Shown here: piece by piece, positions 16,532 to 23,649 of the stretch
How positions within the stretch are numbered: position 1 is the first letter of the stretch
How the letters are laid out: each line of letters opens with the position of its first letter
From: Candidatus Bipolaricaulota bacterium
GTDB taxonomy: Bacteria > Bipolaricaulota > Bipolaricaulia > Bipolaricaulales > Bipolaricaulaceae
Assembly (NCBI GenBank): GCA_014361055.1
Contig: JACIWI010000038.1
Span: forward strand, 1-41,466
Direction: 5' to 3'
DNA length: 41,466 nucleotides
Translations under genes and position numbers: made by a program
The notes under the pieces: model-generated
What the model was told of the DNA's origin: nothing
Seen by the model: only the letters and a program-made list of their open reading frames with translations
Database searches by the model: none

Positions 16532-17667
16532 CCGGGCAACTCTACTGTCCGCGTTGTGGGTTCACTGTGCAGCCGACGCCGGTGCCGGCCCCCTGCCCGC
16601 GGTGCCGGGTCCCGTTGACCTACCGTCGGGATCTGCCCCGTGACCTCGAGCAGGGGGATCTGGCCGGGCGAGGCGTGTGGCGCTATGCCCCGTTCCTCCC
16701 GCCCGTGGAGCCGGTGACGCTGGGGGAGGGGGGCACCCCGCTCATCCCCTCCCTGCGCATCGGCCCGAACCTCGGGATCACCCTTTGGTTCAAGCTGGAG
16801 GGCGGCAATCCCAGCGGGTCGTTCAAGGACCGCGGGGCGGCAGTGTTGGTGGCCGTGCTGCGGTCGTTCGGGATCCAGACCGTGGCCGACGACTCGTCGG
16901 GGAATGCCGGGTCAGCCCTGGCCGCGTACGCCGCCCGGGCCGGGCTCCCGGCCAAGCTGTTCGTCCCCGCCTACGCCTCGGAGAAGAAGCTCGCCCAGAT
17001 CCGCGCCTACGGGGCGGAACTCGTCCTCGTCCCCGGACCGCGGGAGCGGGCGGCCGATGCCGTGCGCGCGGCGTGCGCCGACGACCCCGCTCTTGCCTAC
17101 GCTTCCCACAACGAATCCCCGTACTTCCTCGAGGGCCTGGCCACCCTCGCCTACGAGCTCTTCGAGGGCCTGGACGGGGAGGTCCCCGACCACGTGGTGG
17201 CCCCGGTGGGGGGCGGGGGCCTCTTCCTCGGGCTTGGGTACGGGTTCGCTCGCCTGCGCGCCCTCGGCTGGCTTGCCCGCGCCCCCCGGGTCCACGCCGC
17301 TCAGGCCGAAGCGTGTGCGCCCATCGCCCGCGCCGCCGCCCAGGGGCTGGACGAGCCGGCACTGGCCGGCTCCAAGGACACGGTGGCCGAGGGGATTCGC
17401 ATCCCGCGGCCGCCGCGGGGGCGGGAGGTCCTCGGCCTCCTCCACGCGCTCGGGGGGGCGGCGGTGACGGTGCCGGAGGAGGAAATCCTGGCGACGCGGG
17501 CGGAGCTGGCGGAGCGGGAAGGCATCTACGTGGAGCCCACGTCGGCCGTGGCCGTGGCCGCGTTGCGGGCCCTCGTCGCCCGGGGCACGATCCGGCCGGG
17601 GGAGGAGGTGGTCGTCCCCCTCACCGGATCCGGCCTCAAGGTCGGGGCGGACGCGGCGACGGGATGA
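16528..17667 (+). CDS. thrC: Threonine synthase
   Basis: This 379-residue PLP enzyme converts O-phosphohomoserine to threonine. An N-terminal zinc-ribbon-like segment (CPRC at 7-10 and CPRC at 23-26) precedes the LGEGGTPL motif. The PLP lysine is Lys100 in GSFKDRG. SSGNAGSALAAYAARAG and the phosphate-binding PVGGGGLFLG loop are intact, as is the C-terminal LTGSGLK. The Cys-rich N terminus and short length are typical of archaeal and thermophile-type ThrC. Related fold-type II enzymes (cysteate synthase, threonine dehydratase) are less likely given the GEGGTPL N terminus. It overlaps the genes on both sides by ATGA. No other threonine genes are in the window. Confidence 0.9.
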   Translation: MTGQLYCPRCGFTVQPTPVPAPCPRCRVPLTYRRDLPRDLEQGDLAGRGVWRYAPFLPPVEPVTLGEGGTPLIPSLRIGPNLGITLWFKLEGGNPSGSFKDRGAAVLVAVLRSFGIQTVADDSSGNAGSALAAYAARAGLPAKLFVPAYASEKKLAQIRAYGAELVLVPGPRERAADAVRAACADDPALAYASHNESPYFLEGLATLAYELFEGLDGEVPDHVVAPVGGGGLFLGLGYGFARLRALGWLARAPRVHAAQAEACAPIARAAAQGLDEPALAGSKDTVAEGIRIPRPPRGREVLGLLHALGGAAVTVPEEEILATRAELAEREGIYVEPTSAVAVAALRALVARGTIRPGEEVVVPLTGSGLKVGADAATG

Positions 17668-18155
17668 GGACGATGCGCATCGGAGTCGTTTCCGACACCC
17701 ACGACAACATGGGGAACCAACGCCGCGCACTGGCCCGGTTCCGGGAACGCGGGGTAGAGCTCGTCCTCCACGCCGGGGACATCGTGTCCCCGTTCATGGC
17801 CGAGCCGTTCCGGGAGAGCGGGCTCCGGGTCGTGGCCGTATTCGGCAACAACGACGGGGACAAGCTCTATCTTCGGGAACGCTTCTCCGAGGTCGGGGAG
17901 CTGGTCCACGGTCCCCACGAGCTCGTCCTGGCCGGGCGGCGGATCGTCCTCATGCACGAGCCGCGGGCCCTGGCCGCCCTCGCCGCCTCCGGGCACTACG
18001 ACCTCGTGGTGTACGGCCACACCCACAACCTGGAGGTCCGCGCCGGGACACCCCTGGTGGTGAACCCGGGCGAGTGCGGGGGCTGGCTCACCGACCAGCC
18101 CACCTGCGCCCTCGTGGACTTGGTGGCGCTCCGGGTGGAGATCCTCGAGCTTTAG
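17664..18155 (+). CDS. YfcE/MJ0936-type metallophosphoesterase
   Basis: The 163-residue calcineurin-like phosphodiesterase has metal-binding motifs GVVSDTHDN, LHAGDI, FGNNDGD, MHEP and VYGHTHN, followed by VNPGE. This is the minimal YfcE/MJ0936 layout, whose members hydrolyse phosphodiesters in vitro; the natural substrate is unknown. ATG 17664 overlaps the thrC stop. ATG 17673 (MRIGVVSDTHDN), with GAGGA in front, is an equally good start. Its stop overlaps the stop of the opposing nitroreductase remnant. Confidence 0.9.
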   Translation: MRTMRIGVVSDTHDNMGNQRRALARFRERGVELVLHAGDIVSPFMAEPFRESGLRVVAVFGNNDGDKLYLRERFSEVGELVHGPHELVLAGRRIVLMHEPRALAALAASGHYDLVVYGHTHNLEVRAGTPLVVNPGECGGWLTDQPTCALVDLVALRVEILEL

Positions 18156-18385
18156 GGGAGGAATTTCTTCTGGACCACGAGCTCCTCCAGGGGGACCCGG
18201 TCGCCCGGGCCGGGGTCGTAGGCCGGTTTGCCCACGGGGAGGAGGGCCACCGCCCGCATCTTACGGGGGACGCCGAGGATCCGTTTGGACCGCCCGCTCC
18301 ACCTCGGCCCGGCCGGCGATCCCCGCCCAGAAGGTGGCCAGGCCCAGCGCACCGTCCCCGCCCGGTCCAACTAGACGAGGATGGG
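18152..18385 (-). pseudogene. Nitroreductase remnant (C-terminal part, frameshifted)
   Basis: On the minus strand, the last about 45 codons read KRILGVPRKMRAVALLPVGK and end PLEELVVQKKFLP. This is the classic C terminus of nitroreductase-family flavoproteins. Just upstream, in another frame, comes GALGLATFWAGIAGRAEVERAV, the preceding helix of the same family. The two join only through a frameshift near 18285-18290. Nothing of the N-terminal FMN-binding half is found further upstream, where the secreted-protein gene begins. I see no start codon with an SD. It is a decayed, 5'-deleted gene. The rest of 18386-18434 shows nothing I can interpret. Confidence 0.7.
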
Positions 18386-18434
18386 ACTTCAGCCGTCCAG
18401 GGCGCTTCAGTACCTGTGGTCGCCTCGCTTCGCG

Positions 18435-19346
18435 TCAGAAGGTGAGCGTGAACCCGATCACTTCCTGGAGGAGCCCGGTGAAGTCGAACCGGGTCCGGGA
18501 GTAGAGGCGGACCCCGGAGAAGGCCACGCTCACCTCCACCTCCTGGGCGACGAACCCGAGGAGGTCGAACGTGGTCGCGGATCTGAGCGTCACTGGATCG
18601 ATGGCGAGGCCGAGGAAGAGCTCGGCCCAATCCAGGGCGAGCCCGGCGTCCAGCCGGACCCCGGCTCCCATCTCCACCTCCGGCGATGGGAACCGGTACG
18701 CGGCGACGAACTGGCCCCACGCGAACCCCACAGGGTCGAACAGCAACACCGAGTCCGCGCGGAAGCACGAAGTCGTGAAGCTCAGGGACACCAGCTCTTC
18801 CTCGAACCACCATCCGGGCACGGCGGCGATGCCGGTGGTCGGGTCGTCGTCGATCAGGTGGTAGAGGTCGCGGACGCCGAATCCGGTGAGGCTGCGCACG
18901 GCAAGCCCGAGATCGGTGCGCATGCCCAGGTCGAGGACGACGCCGATCGTGTAGTCCGGGGTCTGGCAAGCACCGGCGAGGTTCTCCACCAGGAACAGGG
19001 CTCCCAGGTCAAACGGGCAGCATCCGCCGCGGACCTCGAACCAGTACAGGGAAAAGCAGGGATCGAAGCGCATCCCGGTGCGGAGCACGACCCCGTCTAG
19101 ATTCACCCCCATCGTGATGTGCTCAGCCACCAGCCCATCCAGGGAGAGCTGGGTTCGGCTGGTGACCTCCGCCCCAGCGAACGACAGGGCCAGGACGATG
19201 GCCGTGTCCACCTCCAGGGTCGCCGGCGGGACCGGGGTGAAGGTGAGTTCGATCCCGAACACGCCGGCGAGGGTGGTGCCTTGGCCCACTGCGGCAGTCC
19301 CCAGCATCACCGCCAGGATCAGTCCACCCCACGCTTGCGTTCTCAT
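18435..19346 (-). CDS. Secreted beta-rich protein of unknown function, possible outer-membrane barrel
   Basis: I do not recognise this 303-residue protein. It has a clear signal peptide (MRTQAWGGLILAVMLGTAAVGQG). The rest alternates polar and hydrophobic residues in many strand-like stretches with recurring patterns such as LRTGMRFD, RLYSRTRFDFTG and RSATTFDLLG. The last residues, IGFTLTF, end in Phe, like the beta-signal of outer-membrane barrels. Four Cys lie in CFSLYW/GGCCPF and CQTPD. An SD (GGAGGG) precedes the ATG. The gene lies 100 nt downstream of the cDPGS-like gene on the same strand. A barrel or a periplasmic beta-sandwich are both possible. No catalytic motif is visible. Confidence 0.7.
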   Translation of the reverse strand: MRTQAWGGLILAVMLGTAAVGQGTTLAGVFGIELTFTPVPPATLEVDTAIVLALSFAGAEVTSRTQLSLDGLVAEHITMGVNLDGVVLRTGMRFDPCFSLYWFEVRGGCCPFDLGALFLVENLAGACQTPDYTIGVVLDLGMRTDLGLAVRSLTGFGVRDLYHLIDDDPTTGIAAVPGWWFEEELVSLSFTTSCFRADSVLLFDPVGFAWGQFVAAYRFPSPEVEMGAGVRLDAGLALDWAELFLGLAIDPVTLRSATTFDLLGFVAQEVEVSVAFSGVRLYSRTRFDFTGLLQEVIGFTLTF

Positions 19347-19446
19347 GATGCCCTCCTGCCGTCAGGGTACCGGGGAAGGGGGGGTGGGGGAGGAACGAAG
19401 TCAGGGTGGCCCAGCCGCATTTGTCCGGGCCGCCGTGGACCGTTGT

Positions 19447-20757
19447 CTAACCGATGGGAGCCAACACGTCGGCCAGGGTGGGGCGGCCGATCTCCTGGAG
19501 CTCGTACCGGACCCGGGTCGCCGGCGTGGCCAGCCGGATCAGGCGCCGCAGGTCGATGGGGGTAGCGATGACCACCACCTCACACGGGACCTTAGCAATG
19601 GTCGCCGCCAGCTCCTGTACTTGCTCCTCGCCGTACCCCATCGCCGGGAGCACCGGGCCGAGGTGGGGGTACTGGGCATACGTGGCGGCGATGGACCCCA
19701 CCGCATACGGGCGCGGGTCGACCAGGGTTGCCCCAAGCTTCCGCGCTGCCACTGCCCCGGCACCGAACGGCATCTCCCCGTGGGTCACCGTGGGGCCGTC
19801 CTCGATCACCAGGGCCCTCCGCCCCGCCACGAGCTCCGGATCCTCCACCGTGATCGGGGACGCGGCCTCGATCACGGTGGCCCGCGGGTTCAGCTCGGCG
19901 ATGGACGCCCGCAGGCGCTCGATGGCCTCGATCCCCGCCGAGTCCACCTTATTGATCACCACCACGTCGGCCTGCCGGATGCTCACCGACCCCGGCCAGT
20001 AGGTGCGCTCGTGTCCGGCCCGCCAGGGGTCGGCGAGCACGATCAGAAGGTCCGGGCGATAGAACGGGAAGTCGTTGTTGCCCCCATCCCACAGGATCAC
20101 GTCCGCCTCCTCCTCTGCCCGCCGGAGGATCTGGGCGTAGTCCACCCCCGCGTACACCACTGTCCCCCGCTGGAGGTGGGGCTCGTACTCCTCCCGTTCC
20201 TCGATCGTGCACCGCGCCCGGTCCAGGTCATCGAGCGTGGCGAACCGCTGCACGGCCTGGGCGGCGAGGTCCCCGTAGGGCATGGGATGGCGGATCACCA
20301 CCACCTTTTTCCCCCGCCCCCTGAGCACGTCCACGACCCGCCGGGTGGTCTGGGACTTGCCACAGCCGGTACGGACCGCGCACACCGCCACCACCGGCTT
20401 GTTGGCCCCAAGCTGGGTGGTGTGGGGGCCCATCAGCCAAAAGTCGGCCCCGGCTGCGGCCGCCACCGCTGCCCGGTCCATCACGTGCTGGTGGGACACG
20501 TCAGAGTAGGCGAACACCACCCGCTCTACCCCGTGTTCCCGCACGAGCTCGGCAAGCCGCTCTTCCGGTTCAATGGGGATGCCGCGGGGGTAGAGCTTCC
20601 CCGCCAGCTCCGCCGGGTAACGGCGGCCCTCGATGCCTGGGATCTGGGTCGCGGTGAACGCTACCACCTCATATGCGGCGTCATCGCGAAAAAAAACGTT
20701 GAAGTTATGAAAGTCACGGCCGGCGGCGCCCATGATGATGACCTTGGTCCTACGCAT
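19447..20757 (-). CDS. Cyclic 2,3-diphosphoglycerate synthetase-like P-loop GTPase
   Basis: The 436-residue protein matches proteins annotated as cyclic 2,3-diphosphoglycerate synthetase or related GTPase. An N-terminal Rossmann-like part opens with VIIMGAAGRDFHNFN. A P-loop follows, AVRTGCGKSQTTR (127-139). Then come VIRHPMPYGDL, ILWDGGNNDFPF and the base-recognition-like VINKVD. In methanogens cDPG synthetase makes a thermoprotectant and phosphate store from 2,3-DPG. Bacterial relatives are mostly untested, so the name is a family label. The ATG has a GAGGTGAT SD and a -10 TATAAT at 20796-20801. It diverges from pgsA. Confidence 0.82.
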   Translation of the reverse strand: MRRTKVIIMGAAGRDFHNFNVFFRDDAAYEVVAFTATQIPGIEGRRYPAELAGKLYPRGIPIEPEERLAELVREHGVERVVFAYSDVSHQHVMDRAAVAAAAGADFWLMGPHTTQLGANKPVVAVCAVRTGCGKSQTTRRVVDVLRGRGKKVVVIRHPMPYGDLAAQAVQRFATLDDLDRARCTIEEREEYEPHLQRGTVVYAGVDYAQILRRAEEEADVILWDGGNNDFPFYRPDLLIVLADPWRAGHERTYWPGSVSIRQADVVVINKVDSAGIEAIERLRASIAELNPRATVIEAASPITVEDPELVAGRRALVIEDGPTVTHGEMPFGAGAVAARKLGATLVDPRPYAVGSIAATYAQYPHLGPVLPAMGYGEEQVQELAATIAKVPCEVVVIATPIDLRRLIRLATPATRVRYELQEIGRPTLADVLAPIG

Positions 20758-20795
20758 GTGATCACCTCGCAGGATATGGATGGTGTGGTCACGGG

Positions 20796-20801
20796 ATTAT
20801 A
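20796..20801 (-). promoter_or_regulatory. -10 element for the cDPGS-like gene
   Basis: A perfect TATAAT on the minus strand lies 38 nt before the start codon, giving a leader of about 30 nt that contains the GAGGTGAT SD. No convincing -35 hexamer lies at 16-18 nt. It sits back to back with the pgsA promoter. Confidence 0.5.
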
Positions 20802-20820
20802 CCCCATCTCCCTCAGACCA

Positions 20821-20849
20821 TTGGCCGTTCTCCCTGCCGGGGGTATGAT
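20821..20849 (+). promoter_or_regulatory. Sigma-70 promoter for pgsA, leaderless geometry
   Basis: TTGGCC (20821-20826), a 17-nt spacer and TATGAT (20844-20849) are followed after 7 nt by the ATG at 20857. This matches the spacing at the DUF72 and rimP genes and decides the pgsA start. The ATG at 20845 lies inside the -10 box itself. Confidence 0.6.
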
Positions 20850-20856
20850 CGGGGCG

Positions 20857-21393
20857 ATGACGCTGGCCAACGTGCTCACCGTGCTCCGCGGGGTGCTCAT
20901 CGCTCCCACGGTGATCGCCGTGCTCGCCGAACGGTGGTGGCCAGCATTCGCCGTGTTCCTGTGCGCCCTCGCCACCGACGTCCTCGACGGCTGGATCGCC
21001 CGGCGGCACCGGGAGGTGACCGAGGTCGGCCAACTCCTGGACCCCACCGTGGACAAGCTCTTCTACCTTGGGCTGTTCTCCTCCATGGCCGCGGTGGGAA
21101 AGCTCCCGCCCATGGGGCCGGTCCTGTTCCTCATCCCCCAGCTCGGGCTGGGGGTGGGGACGCTGTTTCTGTGGCAACGGCGGGAGGAGTTCGTGGCCCG
21201 CTGGCCGGGCAAGACCGCGGCTGGCCTCACCGCCCTCGCCGCCGCCCTCCTCCTCGTCACCCCGTACGGGGGGTGGGCGTTTTGGGCGGCAGTGGCCACC
21301 CAGTTCAGCGCTGGGGCGTACTATTTGGCCCGCCAAGCCAGGGGAGGAACTCGGGCGGAGGCGGGGCCTCGAACTCCATCCACGCCCCGGTAG
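20857..21393 (+). CDS. pgsA: CDP-alcohol phosphatidyltransferase (PgsA-like)
   Basis: The 178-residue membrane enzyme has the CDP-alcohol phosphotransferase motif spread over DVLDGWIARRHREVTEVG and LLDPTVDK (DG..AR...G...D...D), with several hydrophobic helices. The likely product is phosphatidylglycerophosphate from CDP-diacylglycerol and glycerol 3-phosphate. Other head-group alcohols are possible, since the motif does not fix the acceptor. MTLANVLTVLR is a normal PgsA start and lies 7 nt after a -10 box. Its last 89 nt overlap the 3' end of rluD on the other strand, and that tail (ARGGTRAEAGPRTPSTPR) looks unconserved. Confidence 0.85.
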   Translation: MTLANVLTVLRGVLIAPTVIAVLAERWWPAFAVFLCALATDVLDGWIARRHREVTEVGQLLDPTVDKLFYLGLFSSMAAVGKLPPMGPVLFLIPQLGLGVGTLFLWQRREEFVARWPGKTAAGLTALAAALLLVTPYGGWAFWAAVATQFSAGAYYLARQARGGTRAEAGPRTPSTPR

Positions 21394-22210
21394 CCGGGTG
21401 ACGGAACCCCAGCCGCCACGCGTGGAGGAGGAGTGCCTCCCCGCGCTTCCCATAAGCCGGGTCCCCCACCACGGGGTGGCCGATCGCCGCGAGGTGCAGG
21501 CGGATCTGGTGGGTGCGCCCGGTGTGCGGCCGCACGAGGAGCAGGGATCGGCCCTGGTTCCGCCGCAGCACGGTGAACTCGGTGCGCGCATCCTTGCCCA
21601 TCCCCCCGAGCTTCATCCGCCACGGCCGCGCGTCATCCCGTTCCACCCGCCCTTCGATCGTCCCCCCGTCCACATCGAGCTCCCCCTCCACCACCGCCAG
21701 GTACTCCTTGACCACCGTGCGGGCTTGGAACTGGGAGACAAGCGACGTTCGGGCGGACTCGGTCCGGGCCAGGACCAACGCCCCGGTGGTGGCCACATCG
21801 AGGCGGTGGACCACGCCGGGCCGACCCGGCGCCCCCGGCGCCAGCGGCCCCCGGGCGAGCAGGGCGGACACCACCGTCACCCCGCGCCTGGGACCCACCG
21901 GGTGGACGGCGAGGCCGCGGGGCTTGTCCACCACCACTACCTGCTCGTCTTCGTACAGGATCGGGATCGGGTACGGGGTGGCCAGGATCCCCGGCCCGTC
22001 CCAGACCACGACCACCTCCTCCCCGGCTTGCACCCGCCGGTCCGGGTCGGGGGCGCTCCCTCCGATGGTCACCGCCCCGCTGGCCAAAAGGGCCCGGACG
22101 TGGCTGCGGGAGATCCCGAGCTTGTGGGCGAGCAGGCGGTCCACCCGCTCCCCGGAATCGGCCTCGGCCACCGAGACCCGATCCACACGCGATCCGCTCT
22201 TTGTGCCCAT
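21305..22210 (-). CDS. rluD: RluD-family 23S rRNA pseudouridine synthase
   Basis: The 301-residue enzyme has an N-terminal S4 domain (about 15-80; RVDRLLAHKLGISRSHVRALLASG). The pseudouridine synthase domain has the catalytic Asp in VVHRLDVATTGALVLART, preceded by VVDKPRGLAVHP. RPHTGRTHQIRLHLAAIGHPVVGDPAYG is intact in the C-terminal half. It modifies U to pseudouridine in large rRNA; which site cannot be said, so the symbol is a family name. The ATG at 22210 lies inside the rimP promoter. The minus-strand TATACT (22223-22228) is a candidate -10. The 3' end overlaps pgsA by 89 nt. Confidence 0.92.
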   Translation of the reverse strand: MGTKSGSRVDRVSVAEADSGERVDRLLAHKLGISRSHVRALLASGAVTIGGSAPDPDRRVQAGEEVVVVWDGPGILATPYPIPILYEDEQVVVVDKPRGLAVHPVGPRRGVTVVSALLARGPLAPGAPGRPGVVHRLDVATTGALVLARTESARTSLVSQFQARTVVKEYLAVVEGELDVDGGTIEGRVERDDARPWRMKLGGMGKDARTEFTVLRRNQGRSLLLVRPHTGRTHQIRLHLAAIGHPVVGDPAYGKRGEALLLHAWRLGFRHPATGAWMEFEAPPPPEFLPWLGGPNSTPQR

Positions 22211-22229
22211 CCTGTGGGGAAAGTATAAT
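22201..22229 (+). promoter_or_regulatory. Sigma-70 promoter for the rimP operon, leaderless geometry
   Basis: TTGTGC (22201-22206), a 17-nt spacer and a perfect TATAAT (22224-22229) lie 8 nt before the rimP ATG (22238). On the minus strand TATACT (22223-22228) overlaps the same box and may serve rluD, so one AT block could fire both ways. Confidence 0.6.
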
Positions 22230-22237
22230 GAGTAAAC

Positions 22238-22708
22238 ATGGAAATGCTACGAGAAAAGATCGATGCGCTCTTGCGCCAAGGTGCGGACCGAGCCCAGGTG
22301 GAGCTGTACCACTGGGAGCTCCACCGCTGCCGCAATTACGCGCGGCTCGTGGTGTACATCGACCATCCCCGCGGCGTGACCGTGGACGACTGTGCCCGGG
22401 CCAGCCGGGCCATGGAGGCGCTTTTGGACCAGGCGGATCCGCTGTCCTCTTCGTATCTTTTGGAGGTGTCGTCGCCGGGGGTCGAGCGGTGGCTGTGGGA
22501 ACGGTGGCATTACGAACGGGTCTTGGGCAAGCTCGTCCGGGTGCAGGTGGCCCCTGGAGAGGGGGAGGTGGCCCGGACTCGGTACCAGGGGCGGCTGGTG
22601 CAGCTGGTGGACGACGCGATCACCCTTGACCTTGGCCAGGAACGGGTGGACGTCCCCCTGTCGCGCGTGGTGCAGGCCCAGGTTGTCTATGAGGGGGAGG
22701 GCCGATGA
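22238..22708 (+). CDS. rimP: Ribosome maturation factor RimP
   Basis: The 156-residue RimP acts in 30S subunit maturation. The family centre is present: VELYHWELHRCRNYARLVVYIDHPRGVTVDDCARASRAM. The hallmark LLEVSSPGVERWL and a C-terminal Sm-like domain (GRLVQLVDDAITLDLG) are also there. It begins 8 nt after a -10 box, so the message is predicted leaderless. It overlaps nusA by ATGA, the classic rimP-nusA pair. It is the first gene of the long operon running to 33344. Confidence 0.93.
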   Translation: MEMLREKIDALLRQGADRAQVELYHWELHRCRNYARLVVYIDHPRGVTVDDCARASRAMEALLDQADPLSSSYLLEVSSPGVERWLWERWHYERVLGKLVRVQVAPGEGEVARTRYQGRLVQLVDDAITLDLGQERVDVPLSRVVQAQVVYEGEGR

Positions 22709-23649
22709 ACATCGATTTCCTCGAGGCGCTGGAGGAGATGGCCCGGGCGCGGGGCATCGACCGGGAGGTGGCCTACGAGGCCATGGAGAAGGGCATTGCC
22801 GCTGCGTACCAGGCGGAGTTCGGCGGGGACGAGCCCCCTGCGGTCAGGATCGACCGCCGCTCCGGCGACGTGTACGTGAACGGGACCCGGTTCGACCTGG
22901 GCAAACTGGGGCGGATCGCGACGCGCCGGGCGGAGGAGTTCTTCCGCCGGGAGATCCTGCGCCGCCGGCGGGAGACGCTCTACGAGATGTACTCCTCCCG
23001 CATCGGGGAGATCCTGAACGGGTTTGTGCACCGGTTCGAGGGGCGCGACGTGTGGATCAACCTGGGCGAGGCGGAGGCGCTGCTCCCGGACGAGGAACGG
23101 ATCCCCAGCGAGCGGTACATCCCCGGGCGGCGTCTGCGCGCCTACCTCTACAAGGTGGAGAAGACGCAAGGGGACCCTAAGATCTACGTGTCCCGCGCCC
23201 ATCCCCAATTCGTGGCCAAGCTCCTCGCCCTGGAGGTTCCGGAGCTGGAGCAGGGGATGCTGGAGGTGGTGCAGGTGGCCCGGGTGGCCGGAGTGCGGTC
23301 GAAGGTCCTTGTGCGGGGGGTGGACCCACGCATCGATCCGGTGGGGAGCTGTATTGGGGCAGGGGGGAGCCGGATCCGGGCCATCAGCCGGGAGCTGTCC
23401 GGGGAGAAGGTGGACATCGTGCGGTGGACCGAGGACGTGCGCCAGGTGATCCGGGGTGCGCTCGCCCCGGCCAGCGCCCTGGAGGTGGAGTTGGACGGAG
23501 CGGCCAAGAAGGCCGTGGTCACCGTACCCTCGGGCGAGGTCTCGCTCGCGATCGGACGCGACGGTCACAATGTAGAGCTGGCGGCCAAACTCACCGGCTA
23601 TGACATCACCATTCGGACCCCATCCGGAGAAGAGTCCAAACAAGGCTGA
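22705..23649 (+). CDS. nusA: Transcription factor NusA
   Basis: The 314-residue NusA has an N-terminal RNA-polymerase-binding domain (1-125), an S1 domain (about 130-195; GEILNGFVHRFEGRDVWINLG) and two KH domains (GAGGSRIRAI around 215 and IGRDGHNVELAAKLTGY near the end). It lacks the extra C-terminal acidic repeats of E. coli NusA, which is normal outside proteobacteria. It controls pausing, termination and antitermination. Its 3' end overlaps the putative ATG of the RND gene by 50 nt. The usual followers ylxR and infB are missing. Confidence 0.96.
   Translation: MNIDFLEALEEMARARGIDREVAYEAMEKGIAAAYQAEFGGDEPPAVRIDRRSGDVYVNGTRFDLGKLGRIATRRAEEFFRREILRRRRETLYEMYSSRIGEILNGFVHRFEGRDVWINLGEAEALLPDEERIPSERYIPGRRLRAYLYKVEKTQGDPKIYVSRAHPQFVAKLLALEVPELEQGMLEVVQVARVAGVRSKVLVRGVDPRIDPVGSCIGAGGSRIRAISRELSGEKVDIVRWTEDVRQVIRGALAPASALEVELDGAAKKAVVTVPSGEVSLAIGRDGHNVELAAKLTGYDITIRTPSGEESKQG

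Noticed and set aside
19400-19440. Weak GGCCC/GGGCC hairpin after the cDPGS-like gene as terminator
   Set aside because: The stem is short with a long loop and no U-run follows on the minus strand, so support is too weak to list.
19078-20856. Long upstream extension of the pgsA frame
   Set aside because: It runs antisense through two other genes. The promoter and family N terminus place the start at 20857.
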